Below are positions 18,005 to 26,656 of a stretch of DNA of 64,000 nucleotides, piece by piece. Every line of letters begins with the position of its first letter. Position 1 is the stretch's first letter. A program made the translations under genes and the position numbers. The notes under the pieces were generated by a model that worked only from the letters and a program-made list of their open reading frames with translations, ran no database searches and was not told where the DNA came from. Location of the stretch: positions 1-64,000 of the forward strand of contig JBGAVW010000021.1 of NCBI GenBank assembly GCA_044227925.1, given 5' to 3'. The stretch comes from JADJLQ01 sp044227925 (GTDB lineage: Bacteria; Bacteroidota; Bacteroidia; Chitinophagales; Saprospiraceae).

Positions 18005-19358
18005 CAATCATGCTATTTGGATTTTGATTATCCAATTTTTAGTATTTGGTTCATGTTCAACTCCCATCAAAGTAGCTGCACCTGCTACTCCGCCAAAACA
18101 AGAGGAGTCTAAGCCTGAAGTTTACAATCCGGTTACTAAAAAATATGAACCGGCTAATGCTCAAAACACAAAAGTAGATACCGTTCAATGGCGAGATGCC
18201 GGAGTCCCTCCAATGATCATTGATAATACGGCAACCCATATTCCCGCAGAAAGAGATAAGACTAAACCTTTGAGTATTTCGCTATTATTGCCTATTTCCG
18301 ATGATGAATTAAATAAAGACCTGGCATCAGAAGGCACCGACAAATATTTTCATTATTACAGTGGCGTAAAAATGGCCCTGAATAAAATCAATGACTTAGA
18401 TACAAAAGTAGACATCGAAGTGTTTGATGTAAAATCTGCACCCGATGCTATTCAATCGGTACTTGCTAACGAAAAAGTAATAAACTCTGACCTCATTATC
18501 GGCCCGCTGAGGAGGGATCATCTCAATGAGACTGCCAGGTTTGCAATTGATAAAAATATTCCCATGGTAGCACCATGGAATGCATTCAGGACATTAGAAA
18601 ATATCAACCAAAATTACATTCTTTTAAAATCATCATTACCTACTCATTGCGAGATTTTGACAGAGTATATATTAAAACAAGCCAAACAGACTGATATAGT
18701 GTTGGTCGGAAGGGAGAAATCCAAAAGTCTGATGTCTTATTTCCAGGCTGAAATAGATAAAGTCTTTCCTTCCAAACCAAAGCTGACACAATGTGTGGTA
18801 AAAGACAATTATAAATTTGGTGATGAGTATAAATATCTTGACTCTTTAAAGCAGATATACATCGTGACCGAATTCGAAGAACCCACTGTGGTGTTTAATT
18901 TTCTCAGGCACCTTAATATGATGCGAAGATCCAAAGAAATCACTGTAATAGGAATGCCTTCGTGGCAAGATTATTCAAGAGATTATTACAGCTTATTTAG
19001 TCAGCTGCGTGTAATCATATCGGCTTCCTCATATCCGGATCCTACGGATGAAAAAGTGGCAGAGTTTAGAAAAGCATTTTTTAAATTGTACCAGGCTTTC
19101 CCAATGAAAGAAGCGTATGAAGGATATGATGCTATCCAATATCTTGTAAATCAATTAGCTAAATACGGCCGATATTTTCATCTAAGCAACGACGGCTTGC
19201 AATACAATGGATTGGCCACTCCTATAAAACTCGAAAAAATTATAGACATGTCTAAACCGGTAGACGATAGAATGAAAAACAGTAATATCCAGTGCATCGA
19301 AAATAAAGCCTTACACATTTTGAAATTTGATCAATTTAAATTTGTCAAAGTCCAATAA
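17961..19358 (+). CDS. Lipoprotein with periplasmic-binding-protein type 1 fold
   Basis: The 465-residue product has a hydrophobic segment ending in FGSC (Cys32). A proline-rich linker follows, then from about residue 90 a type 1 periplasmic-binding fold (SLLLPISDDEL, YYSGVKMALNKIN, DLIIGPLRRDH) resembling branched-chain amino-acid-binding proteins and the LpoA class of cell-wall synthase activators. The only in-frame ATG before the signal is inside guaA, giving a 44-base overlap. No better ATG follows the guaA stop in this frame. Its ligand is unknown. The next gene, trmH, begins 2 bp after its stop. Confidence 0.75.
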   Translation: MISVLSHRLLSNGNSNHAIWILIIQFLVFGSCSTPIKVAAPATPPKQEESKPEVYNPVTKKYEPANAQNTKVDTVQWRDAGVPPMIIDNTATHIPAERDKTKPLSISLLLPISDDELNKDLASEGTDKYFHYYSGVKMALNKINDLDTKVDIEVFDVKSAPDAIQSVLANEKVINSDLIIGPLRRDHLNETARFAIDKNIPMVAPWNAFRTLENINQNYILLKSSLPTHCEILTEYILKQAKQTDIVLVGREKSKSLMSYFQAEIDKVFPSKPKLTQCVVKDNYKFGDEYKYLDSLKQIYIVTEFEEPTVVFNFLRHLNMMRRSKEITVIGMPSWQDYSRDYYSLFSQLRVIISASSYPDPTDEKVAEFRKAFFKLYQAFPMKEAYEGYDAIQYLVNQLAKYGRYFHLSNDGLQYNGLATPIKLEKIIDMSKPVDDRMKNSNIQCIENKALHILKFDQFKFVKVQ

Positions 19359-19360
19359 CC

Positions 19361-19993
19361 ATGCTGGATAAAAGGGAGGTAAAAATCCGCAACCTCATCC
19401 GCAAAAGGCAAATCCATTTTTCGGTAATCCTGGAAAATGTAACTGATCCTCATAATATTGGTGCTGTAATGCGTACGTGCGATGCAGTAGGTATCACAGA
19501 AATTTTTTTGATCAATACATTGGATACTGAAAAAAATATGGTCCTTGGGAAAAGGGCTTCGTCGGGAGCAAGAAAATGGGTGGATGTATATGAGTTTGTT
19601 GATTTGAAAATTGCTTTTGATTTTATTAAAAATAAAGGGTATGAGCATATATGGGCTACCCGTATAGTAGAAAACAGCAAAAGCCTTTATGAAATCGATT
19701 TTACCAAAAAAATTGCCTTGTTATTTGGTAATGAACACAAGGGATTATCGGAAGAAGCCAGTAGCCATGCTACCGGTAATTTCGTAATACCGCAAGTAGG
19801 AATGGTACAAAGCCTTAATATCTCTGTTGCCTGTGCTGTATCCTTGTATGAAGGCTACAGACAACGATCCGTTGCTGGTATGTACGACCGTTCGGCTTTA
19901 TCTGAATCAGAGCAAGAACTTATTTTTAAAAAATATGCTGATCGCGAATTGGTAAGATTTAAAGGTAAGAGTGCCATCAGAGTTAAATATTGA
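19361..19993 (+). CDS. trmH: SpoU/TrmH-family tRNA 2'-O-methyltransferase
   Basis: The 210-residue protein carries the SPOUT motifs: VTDPHNIGAVMRTCDA near 28-43, the FGNEHKGLSEEA motif 2 near 125 and the VQSLNISVACAVSLYE motif 3 near 148-163. The size and the short N-terminal helix match TrmH, which methylates G18 in the D-loop of tRNA. It ends the nusB-guaA run and its start lies 2 bp after the previous gene. Confidence 0.88.
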   Translation: MLDKREVKIRNLIRKRQIHFSVILENVTDPHNIGAVMRTCDAVGITEIFLINTLDTEKNMVLGKRASSGARKWVDVYEFVDLKIAFDFIKNKGYEHIWATRIVENSKSLYEIDFTKKIALLFGNEHKGLSEEASSHATGNFVIPQVGMVQSLNISVACAVSLYEGYRQRSVAGMYDRSALSESEQELIFKKYADRELVRFKGKSAIRVKY

Positions 19994-20071
19994 TAAAAAT
20001 GAAATTACCGGTATCTGAATTTATTTGAATCAAATAGCCAGGCTGGAATACAACTGGAGTAAATAATAAAC

Positions 20072-20079
20072 TATATTTG
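20072..20079 (+). promoter_or_regulatory. TATATTTG promoter element upstream of the acetoacetyl-CoA synthetase gene
   Basis: An exact TAnnTTTG match 24 bases before the start codon. I do not see the TTG box at the expected spacing, so confidence is moderate. Confidence 0.4.
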
Positions 20080-20102
20080 TTTATAGTGGCAATATAAATC
20101 TG

Positions 20103-22061
20103 ATGTCAGTACCCATATTTATACCATCTTCCAGGCAGGTGAATGCATCCAACTTAACCCATTTTATAAATTGGGTCAATTTGAAATTTGACACTTCAAT
20201 TCACAATTATAGCTCATTACATCAGTGGTCTGTGACAGAAGGTGAACTTTTCTGGTCATCTCTATTTGATTATTTTAATATTATCCACGAGGGCGAATTC
20301 TGCAAAGTAAAATCACAAGATCAAATGCCCGGCATCCATTGGTTTGAAGGGGTGAAGCTAAATTATGCGGAACACTTAGCCCGAAACAAAAATCCCCTGA
20401 GTATTGCTATTATCCAAACGGATGAAAACAATAATCAAAAAGTTCTTCAATGGAAAGATTTAATTAGCCAGGCAGCTCAAATTCAATCTTTATTTGAAAA
20501 ATGGGGTTTGAAACCAGGGGATAGAATAGCAGGGTACCTGAATACAATTTCTGAAGCTTCTGTCGGCCTTTTTGCCACTGTGGCCAGCGGAATGGTATGG
20601 TCTTCTGCATCTCCTGATTTTGGTAGTGCTGCTGTCATAGACCGGTTTAAACAAATAGAACCCAAAGTTTTGATTGCTGTAGATCAGTACCAATATGGAG
20701 GTAAACAATTTGATAGATTAAATGAAGTCAAAGAAATTTGTAAAGCAATAGATTCAATAAAGACTTTAATTCTAATAGATGGAAACAGGATAGCTGAGTA
20801 TACTGATGTGCATGCTGTTGAAATTTTAGCTTGGAGTGCCATAGTAAATAGTAAAACAAATAAAAACATTGTTTTTCGCAGAATGCCATTCAATCATCCA
20901 ATATGGATATTGTATTCTTCCGGTACCACTGGCTTGCCTAAGGCCATAACTCATAGTCATGGAGGGATGTTGCTGGAGCATTTAAAGTATACCCATTTTC
21001 ACAACGACATAAAACCGGGCGAAAAGTATTTTTGGTATACCAGCACAGGTTGGATGATGTGGAATTTTTTACATGCAACATGGCTTGCCGGCGCTACTAT
21101 TATTTTATATAATGGTCATCCTATGTACCCCTCCAAATCAATCCTATGGGAGTTAGCGACCAAATTTGAGATTAGTCATTTTGGTACCAGTGCACCTTAT
21201 TTACATGCTTGCATGAAGGAGGGAATGCCCTTACCTGGATTGCCACATTTAAGATCAATAAGCAGTACCGGTTCACCCCTTAATAGTGATACATATGATT
21301 GGTTATACCACCATTTTTCTAAAGAGGTATTTTTATGGTCTATGAGTGGTGGCACCGATATGTGCACTGCATTTGTAGGTGGTTGCCCGATACTGCCCGT
21401 TTATAAAGGTGAGATACAGTGCATTGCTTTGGGTTGTGATTTGCATGTATTGGATGAAAATGGCGAAGAGCTAATACATGAAGTCGGTGAATTGGTTATT
21501 GAAAAACCGATGCCCTGCATGCCTGTCTATTTCTGGAATGACCCCGATGGTTTAAAATATAGGGAAGCTTATTTTGAGCATTTTCAAGGGAAATGGAGAC
21601 ACGGAGATTGGATAGAAATTACAGAACACAATGGTTTGATTATACATGGCAGATCGGATACTACACTTAAAAGATTTGGAATCCGTATTGGCACAGCAGA
21701 GATTTATTCCGCTTTAGCCCATATTCCGGAAATAGAGGATAGCCTTATTATTCATATTGATAGAGCCAATTCGGAGCCATGGATGCCTTTGTTTGTAAAA
21801 TTGGTTCAAGGAACTTCTTTGACGGGTGATTTGATTCGCAGTATAAAAGATGCCATAAGAACCAGATGCTCACCTCGTCATGTACCGGATGATTTTTATA
21901 AAGTCAATGATATACCCTATACCATTAGCGGTAAAAAAATGGAATCATTGGTAAAAAAAATATTTCAAGGCGCTGGACCATCCTCTACCGGTAATAAATG
22001 GTCAGTAAGGAACCCGGAATGTCTCAAAGAATATGAATTAATCAGTCATGAAGTGAGTTAA
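20103..22061 (+). CDS. Acetoacetate-CoA ligase
   Basis: The 652-residue protein is an acyl-CoA synthetase with an N-terminal ACS domain (HWFEGVKLNYAEHL), the AMP-binding core YSSGTTGLPKAI near 268-282, a WTSTGW-type segment (FWYTSTGWMMWN) characteristic of acetoacetyl-CoA synthetases, and a terminal GKKMESLVKKI segment carrying the catalytic Lys. It activates acetoacetate to acetoacetyl-CoA for ketone-body or polyhydroxybutyrate use. The following PNPOx gene begins 21 bp downstream. Confidence 0.93.
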   Translation: MSVPIFIPSSRQVNASNLTHFINWVNLKFDTSIHNYSSLHQWSVTEGELFWSSLFDYFNIIHEGEFCKVKSQDQMPGIHWFEGVKLNYAEHLARNKNPLSIAIIQTDENNNQKVLQWKDLISQAAQIQSLFEKWGLKPGDRIAGYLNTISEASVGLFATVASGMVWSSASPDFGSAAVIDRFKQIEPKVLIAVDQYQYGGKQFDRLNEVKEICKAIDSIKTLILIDGNRIAEYTDVHAVEILAWSAIVNSKTNKNIVFRRMPFNHPIWILYSSGTTGLPKAITHSHGGMLLEHLKYTHFHNDIKPGEKYFWYTSTGWMMWNFLHATWLAGATIILYNGHPMYPSKSILWELATKFEISHFGTSAPYLHACMKEGMPLPGLPHLRSISSTGSPLNSDTYDWLYHHFSKEVFLWSMSGGTDMCTAFVGGCPILPVYKGEIQCIALGCDLHVLDENGEELIHEVGELVIEKPMPCMPVYFWNDPDGLKYREAYFEHFQGKWRHGDWIEITEHNGLIIHGRSDTTLKRFGIRIGTAEIYSALAHIPEIEDSLIIHIDRANSEPWMPLFVKLVQGTSLTGDLIRSIKDAIRTRCSPRHVPDDFYKVNDIPYTISGKKMESLVKKIFQGAGPSSTGNKWSVRNPECLKEYELISHEVS

Positions 22062-22082
22062 AGGAAAGGTAAAATTCAAGGT

Positions 22083-22502
22083 ATGACAAAAGAATTTTTA
22101 TTTGAATTTATAAAACAAAATAAGTTTGCCGTAGTCTCTACAATTTCAGTGAACCAGATGCCACAATCAGCATGTGTAGGGATCGCAGTAACCCCTGATC
22201 TGAAGCTCTTATTTGATACCACTATGGATTCGAGAAAATATGAAAACCTAATGCATACTCCCCGGGTTTCATTTGTAATCGGATGGGAAAATGCAATTAC
22301 TGTCCAATATGAAGGAATTGCAGTCCATATACCTAAGGATTCAATTGATGAAAAGTTCAATACCTATTTTGAAGTATTTCCCGATGGTCTTGACCGGAAT
22401 AAAAACTGGAAGAACATAACCTACTTTATGGTAGAGCCAACATGGATTCGATATTCTGATTTTAATGAAGTAGTGCCGAAAATAGATGAAATGCACTTCT
22501 GA
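22083..22502 (+). CDS. Pyridoxamine 5'-phosphate oxidase-fold protein
   Basis: The 139-residue protein has the split-barrel flavin-binding pattern of this superfamily, with the early KFAVVSTISVNQMPQ strand pair and a central RKYENLMHTPRVSFVIG segment. Members bind FMN or F420 or are inactive; nothing more specific is visible. It follows the acetoacetyl-CoA synthetase gene by 21 bp and may share its transcript. Confidence 0.78.
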   Translation: MTKEFLFEFIKQNKFAVVSTISVNQMPQSACVGIAVTPDLKLLFDTTMDSRKYENLMHTPRVSFVIGWENAITVQYEGIAVHIPKDSIDEKFNTYFEVFPDGLDRNKNWKNITYFMVEPTWIRYSDFNEVVPKIDEMHF

Positions 22503-22618
22503 ATACGGAATCGATTTTAGTGTTTGGTATTTCAACCCTGGTCGTTCGGAACAGGTTAATTTTTTTAATTCAATTTTTATAAAGAATAACTACTTTCATA
22601 TTCAAATCCATATAAAAT

Positions 22619-23776
22619 ATGAAGAAAAGACTAATGAATCGGCGCAATTGGCTCAAAACCAGTACTGGTTTGATGGCTGCAAGCTCCTTTGTTCATACTT
22701 TGCATGCCGATGAAATCAACTATATAGATAAAATCAATCCTAAAACCGGCAGGTGGATCACAGGAATAGACCCGGATGCGAATATCAAAGCTCGTATAAA
22801 CAGCAATGAAAATCCATGGGGACCAAGTGAAAAAGCAAAGAAAGCGTACTTAAATGCCTTTAGTCAGGCAAGCCGATATCCCGATTTTGCATCCGAAGAA
22901 ATCAAAGAACGTATTGCTAAAGTGGAAGGTGTAAAGGCTGAGAATGTATTTATTTGTGCAGGACTTTCTGAACTACTTAATCTTATGGCGGATCTGCAGG
23001 GTGTCCAGAAGGGCACTATGGTCAGTGCCCATCCTACCTTTGACTTAATGCCTGCGTTGGCAGCCAAGCTTGGCGGCAAATGGATAAAAGTCCCTGTTAA
23101 TGGTGCGATGCAACACGATCTTATTGCAATGCAAAATGCAATTACACCGGATACCAGGCTGGTGTACATCTGCAATCCAGGAAATCCGACGGCAACTATT
23201 GTAAACCCAAATGAGTTAAGCTTATTTATCGATCGCAATTGGCAGAAATCCTTGATTTTTATCGATGAAGCCTATAATGACTACATTCCTTTTCCTGCCA
23301 GTCATACCATGATTTCAAAGATCAGGGAAGGAAAAGATATCCTGATTGGTAAAACATTATCCAAAGTACACGGATTTGCAGGATTGCGAATGGCATATGC
23401 CATCGGTTCACAAAAAGTAATCAGTGAATTAAATCATTACAGACCATGGGCATTTGGTGTAAGTGGCACAGCCTATCAGGCTGCGATGATTTCTCTGGAA
23501 GATAAAGAACATATTGCGGAAATAGTGAAACGAACCAATGAAATTAAATCCTCTACAATAGCCAGTTTACAAGCGATGGGGTATAAGCCCATTTTGTCCT
23601 ATACCAATTTTGTGATGTTCCCTATACAACAAGAGGGGAGTACATTCGTAAAAACTATGGCGGATAAAGGAGTTGCTCTGAGATCCTGGAATTTTAATAA
23701 TCAAAACTATTGCAGAGTTAGTATAGGCACCAGGGAAGATATGGACCTGTTTTTAAGTGCGATGAAGAGTATATAA
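22619..23776 (+). CDS. Histidinol-phosphate aminotransferase-like PLP enzyme with Tat-type leader
   Basis: The 385-residue protein has a fold type I aminotransferase body with the NENPWGPS substrate motif at 63-70, NPGNPT at 186-191 and the PLP Lys249 in GKTLSKVHG. It is preceded by about 30 residues with a twin-arginine pattern (NRRNWLKTSTG) and a hydrophobic stretch, so it may be exported folded to the periplasm. A second ATG at 22634 starts directly at the RR motif and is an equally good start. It is not near other histidine genes; its substrate is not known. Confidence 0.8.
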   Translation: MKKRLMNRRNWLKTSTGLMAASSFVHTLHADEINYIDKINPKTGRWITGIDPDANIKARINSNENPWGPSEKAKKAYLNAFSQASRYPDFASEEIKERIAKVEGVKAENVFICAGLSELLNLMADLQGVQKGTMVSAHPTFDLMPALAAKLGGKWIKVPVNGAMQHDLIAMQNAITPDTRLVYICNPGNPTATIVNPNELSLFIDRNWQKSLIFIDEAYNDYIPFPASHTMISKIREGKDILIGKTLSKVHGFAGLRMAYAIGSQKVISELNHYRPWAFGVSGTAYQAAMISLEDKEHIAEIVKRTNEIKSSTIASLQAMGYKPILSYTNFVMFPIQQEGSTFVKTMADKGVALRSWNFNNQNYCRVSIGTREDMDLFLSAMKSI

Positions 23777-24121
23777 TTTACAATTTACCATTGTACTATT
23801 AAAGGATTTACAATCTGAAATTTATAAATGCAGCTTTAGGTCAATACAAGTATTACTTCACCCCGTATGGCTGCATAGGTTATTAGTCTTCTATTAGATT
23901 TCTCTAATAGTACAGGTAAACATCTAAAGTAATGATTAGAAACTTGTCAAATTAATCATTTATATTGATTTTAAAATTAAATAAAATCTAATTAATTAAG
24001 ATAATATTTAAATGATATATAAAAATATTAATCAAAGTAAAAATATTTTGCAGTAAATGAGCTTTTTTATTAATTTTGTGTCATCATACTTAAAAGTAAG
24101 TACATTTTATTATTTAAATAC
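23777..24121. other. AT-rich gap between aminotransferase gene and tRNA-like RNA
   Basis: No coding region is visible here. It holds a perfect 8-bp stem with a TTTC loop (CTATTAGA at 23891, TCTAATAG at 23903) of unknown role and the promoter elements of the RNA. The rest is AT-rich. Confidence 0.6.
24048..24078 (+). promoter_or_regulatory. Promoter for the tRNA-like RNA
   Basis: TTG at 24048-24050 and an exact TAATTTTG at 24071-24078 are separated by 20 bases, matching the Bacteroidota sigma consensus TTG-N(17-23)-TAnnTTTG. A transcript would begin roughly 40 bases before the RNA's 5' end at 24122. This is the best consensus promoter I found in the window. Confidence 0.55.
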
Positions 24122-24295
24122 TGTGAGGTGATGAAATTGGCAGACATGCCCTCTTGTCTCGGGGGTGGAGATCGACGATAAACTGAGTATAAAGCCTGTC
24201 CCTGTTTTACAAGAACATTGGACAGACTGGGGTTGACCACCAGGCTATGTGCGAAAGCTAAGTTCTCCGTGGAGGTTCGAGCCCTTCCCTTACAG
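24122..24295 (+). ncRNA. tRNA-like RNA: class II scaffold, GUC anticodon, 92-nt variable-arm insert
   Basis: The acceptor stem is 24122-24128 paired with 24288-24294, and C24121-G24295 can make an eighth pair. The D-arm is ATG/CAT at 24131-24133 and 24145-24147, with GG at 24139-24140. The anticodon stem is 24149-24153 with 24161-24165, and its 7-nt loop holds GUC at 24156-24158 after U33. The T-arm is 24271-24275 with 24283-24287 and the loop TTCGAGC. The variable arm is closed by GGAGA at 24167-24171 with TCTCC at 24264-24268, exactly as in tRNA-Leu, but encloses 92 nt. Inside, AGC at 24193-24195 pairs with GCT at 24244-24246. Helix 24196-24201/24220-24225 and hairpin 24227-24230/24240-24243 stack between these with one unpaired base. 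Base 37 is U, which is unusual. CCA is not encoded. Whether it decodes Asp codons, or serves another role, cannot be read here. Confidence 0.65.
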
Positions 24296-24296
24296 C

Positions 24297-24341
24297 AAAT
24301 ACGAAGCCTTTCAATGTGGTTGTTGAAGGGCTTTTGTATTT
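24297..24341 (+). terminator. Rho-independent terminator of the tRNA-like RNA
   Basis: An 11-bp stem of bases 24304-24314 with 24323-24333, flanked by AAATAC/GTATTT and followed by a T-rich tract. It starts two bases after the RNA's 3' end and separates it from the RhaT gene. Confidence 0.75.
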
Positions 24342-24382
24342 ATATCTTTTAATTATCTTGAGCCACCTTAAATGCTGAAGTC

Positions 24383-25438
24383 ATGCAAATACTATTAGGA
24401 ATCTTATTCCATTTTATCGGTGGCTTTGCCTCCGGCAGTTTTTACATGCCCTTTAAAAATGTAAAGAAGTGGAACTGGGAAAGTTTTTGGATCATAGGAG
24501 GATTATTTTCCTGGTTTATAGTACCACCTGTGGCCGCTGCACTTACATTAAAGGATTATCCAACTATAATATCCCAGGCAGGCGATAGCACTATTTTTTA
24601 TACCATGTTATTTGGTATTCTGTGGGGGTTTGGAGGACTTACTTATGGCCTCGGGGTGAGATATCTTGGCATGTCTTTGGGTAATTCCGTGGTATTGGGA
24701 TTTTGTTCCGCTTTTGGTTCTTTGTTACCTGCGGTTTATTATTCTTTTGTTCCTACAGAGGGTAAGACTTCATTTGGTGATTTGATTGGTACCAATTGGG
24801 GTAGAATCGTTTTGTTAGGAGTATTGGTTTGCCTGGTGGGCATCTATATCTGTGGCAAAGCCGGCATGATGAAGGAAAATGAATTATCAGATGCTGAAAA
24901 GAAAAAATCAGTTGCTGAATTTAGTTTGACCAAAGGTTTATTGGTTGCCATATTTTCAGGGATTATGAGTGCTAGTTTTAATTTTGGAATAGAAGCGGGT
25001 AAACCTATGGCGGAGGCAGCTGTAGCAAATGGCTCCAACCCTTTGTTTCAAAACAACGTGACTTATGTAGTATTGTTGTGGGGAGGATTACTCACTAATT
25101 TTATCTGGTGTGTGATTTTAAACTTCAGAAATAAATCATTTTCTAATTATACAGATTCTTCAGCCCCCTTATCTAAAAATTACATGTGGTCAGCACTCGC
25201 AGGCACCACCTGGTTTCTGCAATTTTTCTTTTATGGAATGGGCGAGAGCAAATTAGGAAATGGAGCAAGCTCCTGGATTTTGCACATGGCATTTATTATT
25301 CTGGTGGCCAACTTTTGGGGTATGACTTTAAAAGAATGGTCAGGTGTGTCACCCAAAGTAAAACGGACTATTGCAATTGGTATTGCAACCATATTATTTT
25401 CTGTAATTTTGGTGGGATACGGTAATGCGTTAAAGTAG
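24383..25438 (+). CDS. rhaT: L-rhamnose/proton symporter family protein
   Basis: The 351-residue protein has about ten hydrophobic helices. Its N-terminus (GGFASGSFYMPFK) and the GLTYGLGVRYLGMSLGNSV segment near 92-110 match RhaT-type rhamnose-proton symporters. It probably imports L-rhamnose or a related deoxysugar. No rhamnose isomerase or kinase is adjacent; the next gene is a GH113-like hydrolase in the same orientation 41 bp away, which suggests glycan uptake. Confidence 0.85.
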   Translation: MQILLGILFHFIGGFASGSFYMPFKNVKKWNWESFWIIGGLFSWFIVPPVAAALTLKDYPTIISQAGDSTIFYTMLFGILWGFGGLTYGLGVRYLGMSLGNSVVLGFCSAFGSLLPAVYYSFVPTEGKTSFGDLIGTNWGRIVLLGVLVCLVGIYICGKAGMMKENELSDAEKKKSVAEFSLTKGLLVAIFSGIMSASFNFGIEAGKPMAEAAVANGSNPLFQNNVTYVVLLWGGLLTNFIWCVILNFRNKSFSNYTDSSAPLSKNYMWSALAGTTWFLQFFFYGMGESKLGNGASSWILHMAFIILVANFWGMTLKEWSGVSPKVKRTIAIGIATILFSVILVGYGNALK

Positions 25439-25462
25439 TTTTTAATTTTTCATGAGGCCTAC

Positions 25463-25470
25463 TATTTTTG
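25463..25470 (+). promoter_or_regulatory. TATTTTTG element upstream of the GH113-like gene
   Basis: An exact TAnnTTTG match ending 9 bases before the start codon. The distance is short, so a transcript from it would be nearly leaderless. No TTG box is seen. Confidence 0.25.
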
Positions 25471-25479
25471 ATTTAATAA

Positions 25480-26505
25480 ATGCATAAGGCAGTTTTCATA
25501 TTCATATGGTTCCTTGTTTTACTGGGTGATATAATAGCTCAGGGAGATACAAAAACACCATTGATAAAAGGCTTGTCGTTTGTAGCGCCTCATAAGCCAT
25601 TTGAAACTGACCCGTTTACATCGATTAAAAGGGTAAATGCGGATTGGATTGCCGTGATACCGTATGCATTTACCAAAACCAATGAACCCCTCGTGCACTA
25701 CGATCATCAAAATAAAGACCACAGGTGGTGGGGAGAAGGAAGACAAGGAGTAGAAGAAACCATAAAGCAGGCACAACAAAATGGATTAAAAATAATGCTT
25801 AAGCCACAAGTATGGTGTGGTCGCGGATGGATCGGGAGTCTTGATTTCGAGAAGAAAACTGATTGGGAGAAATGGGAAAAAAGCTACGAAGACTACATAC
25901 TACCGTTTGCTGAATTGGCAGAAGAAAAATGCATTGATATATTATGCATTGGTACAGAAATAAAACAAAGCGCTATAAAAAGACCAGTATTCTGGAATCA
26001 CCTTATACACAAAATCAGGTCACGATACTCCGGGCTGATCACCTATGCAGCCAATTGGGATGAATACAATCAAATCAAATTTTGGTCAAAGCTCGACTAT
26101 GTAGGGATTGATGCTTATTTTCCATTATCAGATAAAGCTACCCCACAGATGACCGATTTGATGGAGCCTTTGGAGCAAGTGTTGTCCACAATTGAAAAAT
26201 TTTCAAAACAACACAAAAAAAAGATTTTGTTTACCGAATATGGGTATTTATCCGTAGATGGCTGTGCAGGCAAAACATGGGAATTGGAATCCAATCTGCA
26301 CTCACTTAATTATAATCCAACAGCTCAAGCTAATGCCATTCAGACATTGTTGGAATGCTGTTCGAAAAAAAATTTTTGGGCCGGCGGATTTATTTGGAAA
26401 TGGTATCCGGAGACTCATTCCATCAGGCGAGGTCTTGAAAAGGATCATACACCTCAAGGTAAATTAGCAGAAAATGTTTTGAAAATATGCTACGGTAAAA
26501 TGTGA
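25480..26505 (+). CDS. Secreted GH113-like glycoside hydrolase
   Basis: The 341-residue protein has a signal peptide ending near residue 21 and a TIM-barrel pattern. Glu160 in CIGTEIKQ fits the proton donor and Glu253 in LFTEYGY fits the nucleophile, both at the ends of strands as in clan GH-A. The motif context resembles family GH113 beta-mannanases of Bacteroidota. The likely substrate is mannan or a related glycan. It follows the rhaT-like gene and precedes a strong bidirectional terminator. Confidence 0.83.
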   Translation: MHKAVFIFIWFLVLLGDIIAQGDTKTPLIKGLSFVAPHKPFETDPFTSIKRVNADWIAVIPYAFTKTNEPLVHYDHQNKDHRWWGEGRQGVEETIKQAQQNGLKIMLKPQVWCGRGWIGSLDFEKKTDWEKWEKSYEDYILPFAELAEEKCIDILCIGTEIKQSAIKRPVFWNHLIHKIRSRYSGLITYAANWDEYNQIKFWSKLDYVGIDAYFPLSDKATPQMTDLMEPLEQVLSTIEKFSKQHKKKILFTEYGYLSVDGCAGKTWELESNLHSLNYNPTAQANAIQTLLECCSKKNFWAGGFIWKWYPETHSIRRGLEKDHTPQGKLAENVLKICYGKM

Positions 26506-26590
26506 AAATGGAAAGAATCATTCGTGAAGTGGGACATCCGGGTAATTTAATACAAGGGAGAATTATGACCGGCACGACAAAATAGGTATT

Positions 26591-26636
26591 AAAAAAGAAA
26601 GCCCCTGAATTTTGATTCAGGAGCTTTCTTTTTTTT
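26591..26636. terminator. Bidirectional Rho-independent terminator
   Basis: CCTGAAT at 26604-26610 pairs with ATTCAGG at 26615-26621 around a TTTG loop. GAAAGC/GCTTTC extends the stem past one mismatch. A-run and T-run flanks serve both strands. It lies between the convergent genes ending at 26505 and 26657. Confidence 0.88.
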
Positions 26637-26656
26637 ACTTTAATTTTTTGAGTGAA

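Noticed and set aside
24122..24295. tmRNA, group I intron or selenocysteine tRNA reading of the RNA
   Set aside because: No tag-peptide reading frame or Ala-type acceptor; the insert is too short and lacks the group I core; the anticodon is GUC, not UCA, and the D-stem is 3 bp.
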